Below, one piece after another: positions 16,558 to 25,245 of a stretch of DNA of 59,276 bases. Source of the DNA: Nonomuraea deserti. Lineage in GTDB: Bacteria > Actinomycetota > Actinomycetes > Streptosporangiales > Streptosporangiaceae. The DNA lies in assembly GCF_004348685.1 (NCBI RefSeq), contig NZ_SMKO01000035.1, forward strand, positions 1-59,276. The letters are read 5' to 3'. How positions within the stretch are numbered: the first letter of the stretch is position 1; each line of letters starts with the position of its first letter. The notes under the pieces are model-generated. The model was not told where the DNA came from and did no database searches. It was given only the letters and a program-made list of their open reading frames with translations. Position numbers and translations under genes: made by a program.

Positions 16558-19090
16558 GTACTGACGTACCTCCGTTCCTTGAAGGCGAGCATGCATGCAA
16601 CAGAGGCGTAACCTAGACAGGCGACGTTGACGGCGATGTCGTTGGCGTTCTCCAACCACGTCGATGTGTACATGCCATGGTCGACCACGTGCTCCGTATA
16701 GCCGGTCTGCTCTTCCGGATAGGTTCCCGCCAGATCGAGTTTGCCGATCGGATCGGCGTCGCAGTAGTCGTAGGCGTTGGAGCTGCCTCCCACGACCGGG
16801 TCCTCCTGCAGGAAACGCCCAGGGATGGGATTGTAGAGCCGCACGCCCATTAGCACGAGGCCGCTCTGGGCGTCTCCGGCGCGCTGTTTGCTGCCGAGCC
16901 AGCCGTAGCGCGGGTTCGTGTCGGCGGTGTCCCGGGAGACGCCGTACTCGGTGGTTTCGGTGTAACTGTCGACGCCGACGGCGGCACCGCTGACCGTTGA
17001 GACGATGTCGCCGTCCAGGTCGATGAGTTGGAGCGTGACGGCGCCGCTACTGCTTTGGATGGCGCCGAGCCCTTCCAGGCTCGCGACGTTCCTGCTCCAC
17101 GTTCCATCGGCCTCGCTGATCCAGGCGGGGGAGTCCTCCAGCCCGGAATAGTGGTGGGTGACCGTACCCGGGTTTGCGCCACCCGTGGTGGTCGCGCTCT
17201 TGACCCTGCCGGCCGGGTCGCGAGTGTAGGTGGTCGTCGTGCCGTTCTGTGTGATGGAGGCCACGGTGTCGTGCACGAAGTAGCCGATGGACAGGGCGGC
17301 GCCGCCGAGCACGTCCGATGCGGGCACGGACGTCGTCCTGCCGCAGGTGTCGTACGCGTAGCCCTGGCGGGTCAGCCGGTCGGCTTGGTCGTAGGTGTAG
17401 TTCACTGTCGTCGGATCGGTGCTCGTGGTGCACTGCCCCGAGTCGTCGGCGGGATGGGTGATGAGGCTGGTGCGGTTGGTGTTCTGGTCGAACGCGTAGC
17501 TGCGGGTGACGCATTCTCCCTGGTACGCGTCCTGAACGCGCTCCAGCCGCCCCGCGAAGTCGTAGCCGTAGTCCTGGCGGCTGCCAGGACTGTGCTGCGT
17601 GACGGTCCGCCCCTGGAAATCGGGCACCGCGGAGAACGACAGCCAAACCTGGTCATCCTTGGTGTAGGCGAGCCTGGTCCGCTTACCGTTGCTGGCATAG
17701 TTGCTTGCCGCGACTATGCCGTTCGGGTAGACCTGTTCGATCAGCTTTCCCGCCTGGTCGTAGGCGCCGCGGAACGTGCCGGCCCCGCCAGTCTCCACCT
17801 GCGTGATCATGCCACGGCGCTCGGCCTTGCCGTTTGCGTCCGTGCCGTTGTAGGTGAAGGTGACGGTGCCCTTGCCGTCGTTGGTGGTGGCGATGCGGCC
17901 GTCCAGGTCGTAGGTGACAGTGGCGAGGTTTCCCGTGGCGTCGGTGGTTTTCCACGGGCGGCCGAAGCTGTCGTAGGTGACGACGACCGTATCGTTCCCG
18001 GCCTCCTTCCTGGTCTGCAGACCGGTCGCCTCGTCGTAGACGTAGCTCATCTCCGGGAACGGCGCACCGCCGGCGGTCTCCGGAGAGACCTCGGCCTTGG
18101 CTTTGATCGAACGACCCGCGACGTCGTAGGTGGTCGTCGCTGTGCGGATCACGTCCTGCACGGTCTCGGTCTTGGTCGTGATCGCGCCGTAGATGTTGTA
18201 GCCGGTGGTGTGCTCGACAGCGAGTGGCTTGCCCGTCGCCGGCTGAGTCACAGGCGTGACCTTGCACGTCCAGCCTGCCCAGGCGGGGCGGTTCCCGCAC
18301 TCGGCCGCCACTGGGTGCGCTTCGGCGGCGTAGGTGTTGGTGGCGATGCTGCCCGCGTCGCGGCCGGACGAGGCGGGCTGTCTGCGCTCGACCTCGCGCC
18401 CCGCCACGTCGTAGCGGATCCGGCTGACAATGTCGTCGCCGTCCGGGCTGACCGTGGTAGTGCTCGTCGGCTTGCGCAGGCTCCAGCCGGACGCGTCACC
18501 CGAGGCGATCGGGTCGTAGCCGATCTTCTGCGTGCTGACGTCGTCGTCTGTGGGGACCGCCGTACCGTCCACCACCACGGGCACGGTCTTGGACTCGGTC
18601 ACCAGGTGGTAAGCGAGGTCGGAGACGGGCTTGCCCACGTCGTACTGCTGGGTCGTGCGCTGCCTGGCGGTGACTAGTTGCCCGTCACCGAGCGCGATAG
18701 TGGACGCGGGGCCGTCGGTTGACACGAGGTCCCCATCGGCGTTGTACTCCGAGATCGTCGCTAGCAGGTTCGCTCGCTCCGCAGAGTCGGCCCGCGCGGC
18801 CGTGTAAGGATCGGTGTCGGCCGTCGGCGTCACTGCCCGCGCCCGGTTCTCCCTGGTGAGTTGCCAGACCGCGTTGTTCTCCTTGTCGTAGCGTGTGGCA
18901 TCGATCTGCCACTCGCCCGCGGCGAATGCGGCCGTGTTCACGGCCCGGCCGAGGCCGTCCATGTAGGTGAGTGATCCGTGCTCCCAGTCGGCGGCCTGAG
19001 GGTGGTACGCGCCGTCCGCGCCTCGGGCCGGGACGTGCGAGGCGGGAAAGACTGCGGCTCCGACCACGGGCAGGTTATCGGTCTCCCCCC
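16554..19090 (-). pseudogene. RHS/YD-repeat protein, C-terminal segment with RHS core
   Basis: About 845 residues in this frame. It holds many YD repeats (YDVAGREVERR, TYDLDGRIATTND, YDQAGKLIEQVYPNG, YDFAGRLERV, TYDQADRLTRQ) and the RHS-associated core from RYGWLGSKQRAGDAQSG to FLQEDP and DPIGKLDLAGT. After the core only about 60 residues remain, including a hydrophobic stretch (IAVNVACLGYASVACMLAF). The frame joins the segment upstream at a run of seven G (C7 at 19085-19091 on the plus strand): with six G the protein reads straight through as TWGETDNLPVVG. The open frame extends to 19193, but that part is out of register. Confidence 0.85.
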
Positions 19091-21936
19091 CACGTCGCGG
19101 TGCGCGCGAGCGTGAGGTCGTTAGGCGCGGACGCCCCGCCGACGGGAACGTCGTAGGCCACCGCCCAGGTGGGGTCCTGGTCGCCGTTCTCACGCTGGGC
19201 GTGGGCCAAGCGGCCCGCGGCGTCGTACTCCAGCCGCCACGGCGCGAGCCCGGGGGGCGTCACCTGTGAGATGCGGCCCTCGCCTGTGTAGTAGTAGAGC
19301 GTGGCCACGTTCGAACGGGGATCCGTCACCTGACGTAGCCGCCCTGTGGAGTCGTAGGCGTATGCCGCGAGAGTAACGGTCTTCATGGCGTTGGACTCGG
19401 GGTCGAAGGCGGTCAGCGACAGGCTCTTGACGTTGCCCTTGTAGTCGCCCCACCCGGAGGGCACACCCGTCGCGGTTGTCTCGGCGGCGTACTGCAGTTC
19501 GAGCGCCCGGCATCCGGGCACCAGCGTCGTCCCGCACTGCACGCCACTGGCGGCGGGCGTCAGGACGCGCGTGATCCTGGCCTGGTCGTCGCGGAGGTAG
19601 GTCACAGCCGACTCGGCCGCAGGCCTTTCCGTACGCGCGACCACCCAGGTCCCGTTGACCTTCACGAAGGTGGTCTTGGCGCCGGTCTTGTCGGTGACCG
19701 TCAACTGCTCGTCGGTGACAGAGATGAAGGTGCCGTCAGCCGCGTCGCCGGTCCCGGTGTAGACGTCGCCGTTCTTCGTGTAGGTAAACGTGGAACCGTC
19801 CGGGCCGATGAGCTGCATCCAGCCCTTGTTGGAGCCGTCCACGGGGACGTACGCAGCCACCCACGACGGAACCGCCGGAAAGGCCACTTGCCAGCCAGGG
19901 CCGAACACCTTGTACTCGTCCGGCACGGTCGAGTCGAACTCGGTGCTCAGCGTCCTGTGCACGCGAGCGACCTTGACCCCGAAGACCTCGGCGTCCGTGG
20001 CCTGCAGCGCGAAGTCGCCGTTGACCAGCGCCACAGAGCCGGGTCCCATCTCGCTGCTGGCATGGTGGTCACCGGTCGCAGCCTTGGTGAGCGAGACCTC
20101 GATCGGGTTGGAGCACTCGAAGCCGACCGAGCCGCCCTCGAAACAGGCCCGCAACTGGACGAAGCCCTCCGCCTCCTGGCTCGCCTTCAGGGTCGCGGCG
20201 AGGTCCCACGACAGGGCGCCGAAGTCCTTCGTGGTGTCGGTGCGGGTCTGCGGCCAGGAGGCGATCGGGGTGCCACTGCCCGCCGCGAAGACGTGCTTGG
20301 TCGGAACAGGGCTCCATTCGGCCCACGGCATCGTGCTCGTCGTGTACTCGTACGTCACCTCGTCGCGGGCCGGAGGCGCGGACGCGTCGAGGGTAACAGT
20401 GCGGTAGGTGCGGGGCTGCCTGCGCGCGGTCACGATGCCGCCGGGGCCGACGCCCAGGGTGTAGGCAGCGACATCGGAGGTGTTGTGCGCCTTGTCCCGC
20501 GTCCTGACGTAGAGCGTGTGCCAGCCGTCGCCGAGCGTCTCCTTGATCTCACGCGTCTCACCGAGGGAGTCCTCCCAGACGCCCGCCTCTTCGATGGTCG
20601 AGGGGACGGGGTTGTCGAAATCCCAGAGGTACTCCGTGACGTCCTTCGAGGCCGATGCGACGGAGCAGGTGATTTCCCCTCGCGGCCTCCACGCGCCTTC
20701 AGGGACCGTGCCGTTGCAGTGCACCGTCGGCTCCTGCGGTCTGGACGCGTCGATGCTCACCGGCTGCCACTGCGACCAGGCCGATTCGACGTCGCCATCC
20801 ACAGCCCTGCTGCGCCAGCGGACGCGCCAACCGTCTTGGAGCGTTCCTTCAGGAACGGTCAGCTTCGCCACCTCGCCGGCGGGCGCTTCGGCGCTGCCCG
20901 ACCAGATGAACCCGCTCCCCTGGCCAGTGGCGGCGGGATCGTGCTCGATCTCGAAGTCCGCACGTAGGGTGGCGCCCGTCCCTCGGAGCCCGCTCTGCAG
21001 CGTGGGACGTGTGGTCGTGGTGAACAGGCGCCCGGAGATCTGCGGCTGCTCGCCCACCGGGGGTTCGAGCATGCGGGTCGGGCTGGACACCGGCACTGTG
21101 CGCAGGTGCTCGACCCAGGGCGCGGCGCCGTACGTGACCACGAGCTTGGGGGCGTCGTCCACGGTGTCGTGGAAGTCGAAGCTGAACATCGGCCGCGACT
21201 TGTCCTCGATGGTGGCCCGCAGCATGAGGCCGCGCCCGCTCGATCCAGTCGCCCAGGACTTGGCGATGTCGGTGATGGCGATGCTCCACGGCACGTTGGC
21301 GGCCGGCTCCGACGCCGGGTTGCAAATCGCCGGAGGAGGCGAGGTGACCGCCCCGGCGTCCGTAACGGCGGGCTGGTTGTCCCAGAAGACGTCGTTCGGG
21401 TACCACGCGCCGGTGATGCGCTGGACCATGAGCTGCTGCCCCGTCGGGCACGTCCACAGGTCGCCGACGAGGTCGAGGCGCGCGTTGACGACCTCCTGCC
21501 CAGCCAGCGAGGTGGTGTCGAAGTCGAGCAGAGCCCGCGAGAAGATCTTGGCCGACCAGTTAGAGGAGCAGTTGTTGTCGCTCAGACCGACGTGGACCGC
21601 CCAGTCCGTCGTCAGGTCGCCGTCGGGACACGGCGAGTTGATGCTGCGGCCCTCCCTTATAGGGAGGGTGAAGGCGGGATCGACAGTGACGGGGTAAGTG
21701 GTCGCAGGGTCCTCGAGGAACTCCGGATCGGGCCGCAGGACCAGTTCGGAGCCAGTGATCTGCACGTCGATGTCACCGACCTCCGGAGCGGAGGCGTCGT
21801 CGAGCCGCTCGGCCTGCGTGACAAGGGCGTCCAACATGTACGGCCGGGGCGCCGCCGCGAGCACTTCGCCCTTGTCCGTGGTGAGCTTGAGCCCGCCCTG
21901 CTTCGTTTTGGACAGCGAAAGGTTCTTGGTCCTCAT
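19075..21936 (-). pseudogene. RHS/YD-repeat protein, middle segment with DNRLRE-like domain
   Basis: 953 codons. The first 250 residues resemble the DNRLRE cell-surface domain found in actinobacterial RHS proteins (LDFDTTSLAGQEVVNARLDL, then WYPNDVFWDNQPAVTDAG). Ig-like segments follow, then the N-terminal RHS region with SVALVNGDFALQATDAEVFG and the first YD-like repeats near the end (YDSTGRLRQVTDPRSN, YDAAGRLAHAQRENGD). The upstream segment ends three codons before this one in the same frame, separated only by a TGA. The downstream end runs into the G7 frameshift and stops at GGDR. The ATG at 21936 is probably internal, not a true start. Confidence 0.85.
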
Positions 21937-21942
21937 GGGGAA

Positions 21943-22641
21943 TCAGAACTCGAGGGGACCCTCCGGCCGCTGCCGCAGGAGCACGTCGTGCCGTACCCCC
22001 GTCGGCAGCGCCGTCACTACGATGTCCGCGCCGGGGCCCGCCGCATCGGTGTAGACCGCCTTGTTCCCCTGCACCACCGGGGCCGGCAGCTTCACCGGCG
22101 CGGAAAGCGCGTACTCCTTGCCTTCGCCGGGGACGAGCTTCACCAGCGGCTTGTCGTCACCGCCCCCGGAAATCTCCAGCCCGCCGAACGCGGCACGCGG
22201 TTTGAGCACGCCCTCGGCCTCCACGAGGGTGGTGTCGATGTTGAACCAGGTGTCGCCCTGCCTGATCCTGGAGGGTCCGCTGGACGCCTCCAGGGTGACG
22301 GTCCCGTCGGGATTGACGTACGTGGTGGTGCTCTCGGTCAGCTCATCCATGACCAAGACTCGGCTGCCCTGGAGCCGGGCCGACAGCGCCGCGGAGACAC
22401 GGTCCGGCCGTTCCGCGACAGGCTTCGGCGCGGTTTCCACCCGCGCCGCGGGGTCGGCGAGCGCACTCACCCCAGCTTCCGCCGCGTGGGCAGTGCCCAG
22501 GAACAGCGTGGCCGAGGTGCCGACGGCCAGCACCGCCCGCGCGCGGGCCGAGCCGCGCCGACGCAGCGGTGGGCTGTCCGATAAGAAACGGCGGCGGTCA
22601 CGTTCAGGCCCCGATGAGAAGAAGCGCACCCAATCCTCCAT
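21943..22641 (-). pseudogene. RHS/YD-repeat protein, N-terminal secreted segment
   Basis: 232 residues ending at a TGA (21943-21945). A basic N-terminus of about 35 residues leads into a hydrophobic signal segment (ARAVLAVGTSATLFLGTAHA). The rest has the usual entry region of actinobacterial secreted RHS proteins (TYVNPDGTVTLEASSGPSRI, ADIVVTALPTGVRHDVLL). The following codons (TTC CCC ATG AGG ACC) continue in the same frame into the next segment, so one base change (for example CGA to TGA) split the gene. Restoring both lesions gives about 2,030 residues. Confidence 0.82.
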
Positions 22642-22788
22642 AGATGTCGGTGCTCACTGACCTGAGGGATTAGCTCCGATCAAGAAGGAAGCTGTAAGTT
22701 TGAAAGACGGCTCTGTGGAGATTCTCCGGCGATTGTCACGATCTTGTAATTCCGAATGGTGCAGAACGTGAGACGCGAGTACTCGATC

Positions 22789-22830
22789 ATGGATGGCACG
22801 GTGCGGTTTCGGGTGCTGGGGCCGGTGTAG
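22789..22830 (+). pseudogene. Possible start fragment of a SARP-type regulator
   Basis: ATG 22789 reads MDGTVRFRVLGPV then TAG. The run RFRVLGPV is how many SARP/AfsR regulators begin. It ends at the point where integrase-like sequence starts, so it may be a recombination scar. Thirteen residues are weak evidence. Confidence 0.3.
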
Positions 22831-24024
22831 ACCGGACACGCGGTACGGCAAGGGCAAGCGTTGGCTCGCCGTCTGGGTGGACCCCGACGGTAAGGAGTGC
22901 TCGACTGCGTACGACCGCAAGGCCGACGCCGAGCGCAAGATCGCGGCCATGGGCGCCGACATCGCCCGTGGCGACTACATCGACCCGAACGCCGGCAAGG
23001 TGCTCTTCGGAGACTTCGCCGAACGCTGGCTTGCTTCCCGTCTCGTCGACCCGTCGACCAAGATCCGATACGAGTACATCCACCGCCTTCACGTCGCGCC
23101 GGTTTTCGCCAAACGCCAGGTGAAGGCCATCAAGCCGTCGCACGTACAGGCGTGGATCAGCGACCTGAGCAGCCGCTTCGGCACCTCGACCGTCCAGACC
23201 GCGTTTCTCGTCCTCCAAGGCGTCTTCAGCCTCGCCGTCGCCGACGAGGTCATCAAGCGCAGCCCCGCCAAGTCGCCGGTAGTCCAGGTGCCCAAGCGCG
23301 CTGCCGAAGAGATCACCGCGTGGTCGGACGAGAGAGTCAGCGCGGTGATCGACGCGCACCCTGACCTGTTCCGCCTGCTCCCCATGATCGGGGCCGCCTG
23401 CGGGCTGCGGCAGGGGGAGCTGTTCGGTCTCGCCCTGGAGGACTTCGACATCGACGAACGCGTCCTCCGGGTACGTCGGCAGATCAAGAAGCTGGGCGGC
23501 GATCACGTGTATGCCCTGCCGAAGAACGACCGGGAGCGGGTCGTTCCGCTGCCTGACTGGGCGGCCGGGGCAGTCAAGCGGCACGTCTCGGTCTACCGCC
23601 CGCTGCTCTGCTCCCTGCCCTGGGAGAAGCTGGATGGCAAGCCGCGCACCCACAACCTGCTCTTCCGCTGGACGGACGATCGCCACATCAGGTCCCGCAC
23701 CTACAGCGAGATCGTCTGGAAGCCCGCACTCGTCCAAGCGGGCGTGATCGCGCCACCGGGCAAGGACTCCCGCCAGCGCAGGCGCTACACCACATCCCGC
23801 AAGGAGGGGCTGCACCAGCTCCGCCACTACTACGCGAGCGTGATGTTGGCCGGCGGCGTCTCGGTCAGGGAACTCGCGGAGTACCTCGGCCACGCCGACC
23901 CTGGGTTCACTCTCGCGTCTACGCCCACCTGATGCCCGGCTCGCACGACCGCGCCCGCAAGGCCATCGACGACCGCCTGTTCCGTCCACGCGAGGTCTCT
24001 CACGGAACAGGGACGGAACAGTGA
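22793..24024 (+). pseudogene. Tyrosine recombinase (phage-type integrase), frameshifted
   Basis: The open part, about 375 residues, has an AP2/core-binding-like N-terminus (RYGKGKRWLAVWVDPDGKE), a SAM-like domain (RLHVAPVFAKRQVKAI) and a catalytic domain with Arg in AACGLRQGEL, HQLRHYYAS, and LGHADP. It then shifts frame at 23912-23914. The expected RVYAHLMPGS with the catalytic tyrosine (codon 23920-23922) is encoded one frame over, and that frame ends at TGA 24024. A single lost base explains this. The first dozen codons look foreign, so the true N-terminus is probably missing. It points towards the adjacent right attachment site, as expected for the element's own integrase. Confidence 0.85.
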
Positions 24025-24050
24025 TCGTCTAAGGCCTGACCCCGACACAA

Positions 24051-24086
24051 AGAACCCCGCCTCCCAGCACAGGGAAGAGGGGTTCT
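24051..24086. terminator. Bidirectional hairpin between integrase and acyl-CoA dehydrogenase
   Basis: AGAACCCC at 24051-24058 pairs with GGGGTTCT at 24079-24086, and TCCC/GGGA pair inside, leaving a 6-nt loop. It lies between convergent genes just inside the right attachment site, so it came with the element. No long T tract follows. Confidence 0.7.
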
Positions 24087-24090
24087 CGCA

Positions 24091-24166
24091 GGTCAGGGGC
24101 TACTTGGCCAGGTGACGGCTGATGACCAGGCGCTGGATCTGGTTCGTCCCCTCGAAGATCTGCATG
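24091..24166 (-). repeat. Right attachment site within the acyl-CoA dehydrogenase 3' end
   Basis: Counterpart of 15022-15097. The perfect 36-bp core 24131-24166 covers the codons for MQIFEGTNQIQ, including the catalytic glutamate. To its left, up to the stop codon and just beyond, the copies are similar but carry synonymous differences, so crossover most likely took place within the core. Confidence 0.88.
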
Positions 24167-25245
24167 ATCTTGGCCTCGCGCATGTACCGCTCGACCCGGA
24201 ACTCCCGCGTGTACCCGTACCCGCCGAACACCTGCACCGCGTCCGTCGTCACCTTCATCGCCGCGTCCGTGGCGACCAGCTTGGCGACGCTCGCCTGCCT
24301 GCCGTACGGCAGCCCCGCGTCGCGGCGGCGGGCCGCGTCGAGGTACGTCGCCCGCGCGCTGTCCACCCCCGCCGCCATGTCGGCGAGCAGGAACCCGAGC
24401 CCCTGGTGGTCGATGATGCGCTTGCCGAACGTCTGCCGCTCCTTGGCGTAGGCGACGGCCTCGTCGAGCGCGGCCTGGGCGAGGCCGGTGGCGCAGGCGG
24501 CGATGCCGAGCCGGCCGGAGTCGAGGGCGCTGAAGGCGATCTGCAGCCCCTGCCCCTCCTCGCCGATGAGCCGGTCGCCGGCCAGGACGGCGCCGTCCCA
24601 GTGGGCGCTGGTCGTGGGGACGGCGTGCAGGCCCATCTTCTCCTCCGGGCGTCCGAAGGAGAGCCCTTCGGCGGTCCCGGGGGCGAGGAAGCAGGAGACG
24701 CCGCGAGATCCTTCACCGGTGCGGGCGAACAGGGCGTAGAAGTCGGCGATGCCGCCATGGGTGATCCACGCCTTGTTGCCGGTGATCCGGTAGCCCGTCT
24801 CGACCCGCTCCGCCTTGCAGGTGAGGGCGCCGGCGTCGGATCCTGCCTGCGGCTCCGACAGGCTGTAGCCGCCGATGAGGCGTCCTGCCAGCATGTCGGG
24901 CAGCCACCGCTCGCGCTGCTCGGGCGTGCCGTAGGCGTGGACGGGGAAGCAGGCGAGAGTGTGCACGCTGGTCGCGACCGCGACGGCCGCCCACCGCATC
25001 GCCAGTTCCTCGATCACCTGCAGGTAGACCTCGTACGGCTGCCCGCCGCCGCCCAGTTCCTCCGGGTACGGCAGCCCGAGCAGCCCCGCGCCGCCCAGCG
25101 TGGCGAACAGCCCGTCAGGGTAGGTCTCGGCGCGTTCGTGCTCGTCCACCCGGCGTGCGAGCTCCTTGTCGGCGATCTCGCGCGTCAGGTCGATGAGGTC
25201 CTTGGCGTCCTGGTCGGGAAGCAGTCGGTCGACGGTCACGGTCAC
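24100..25245 (-). CDS. Acyl-CoA dehydrogenase
   Basis: 381 aa, standard length. Three-domain fold: helical N-domain, FAD-binding middle (GGYSLSEPQAGSDAGAL and AWITHGG), and C-domain with FGKRIIDHQGLGF, QVFGGYGYTREFRVERYMRE, then IFEGTNQIQ with catalytic base Glu365. It oxidises an acyl-CoA to the enoyl-CoA, passing electrons to ETF. Its ATG overlaps the stop of the indolepyruvate oxidoreductase gene by 4 bp, so the pair may work on acyl-CoAs made from branched-chain or aromatic keto acids. The last 21 codons were exchanged with the integrated element's copy without changing the protein. Confidence 0.93.
   Translation of the reverse strand: MTVTVDRLLPDQDAKDLIDLTREIADKELARRVDEHERAETYPDGLFATLGGAGLLGLPYPEELGGGGQPYEVYLQVIEELAMRWAAVAVATSVHTLACFPVHAYGTPEQRERWLPDMLAGRLIGGYSLSEPQAGSDAGALTCKAERVETGYRITGNKAWITHGGIADFYALFARTGEGSRGVSCFLAPGTAEGLSFGRPEEKMGLHAVPTTSAHWDGAVLAGDRLIGEEGQGLQIAFSALDSGRLGIAACATGLAQAALDEAVAYAKERQTFGKRIIDHQGLGFLLADMAAGVDSARATYLDAARRRDAGLPYGRQASVAKLVATDAAMKVTTDAVQVFGGYGYTREFRVERYMREAKIMQIFEGTNQIQRLVISRHLAK

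Larger units (their letters stand above)
15062..24166. mobile_element. Integrated element (about 9.1 kb) inserted in the 3' end of an acyl-CoA dehydrogenase gene
   Basis: Bounded by a 36-bp perfect direct repeat (15062-15097 and 24131-24166). A tyrosine integrase lies next to the right repeat, pointing towards it, as in many integrative elements. The target gene is intact because the element supplied its own 3' end. Cargo: truncated small ORFs and an IS5-type relic on the left, a broken RHS/YD-repeat gene with two small downstream ORFs, and the integrase. No conjugation, replication or phage structural gene is visible. With the integrase frameshifted, the element is probably immobile now. Confidence 0.82.

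Noticed and set aside
21943..21945. TGA in the RHS gene as a selenocysteine codon
   Set aside because: No catalytic context, no selenoprotein family with RHS repeats, and no recognisable SECIS hairpin; a simple nonsense change is more likely.
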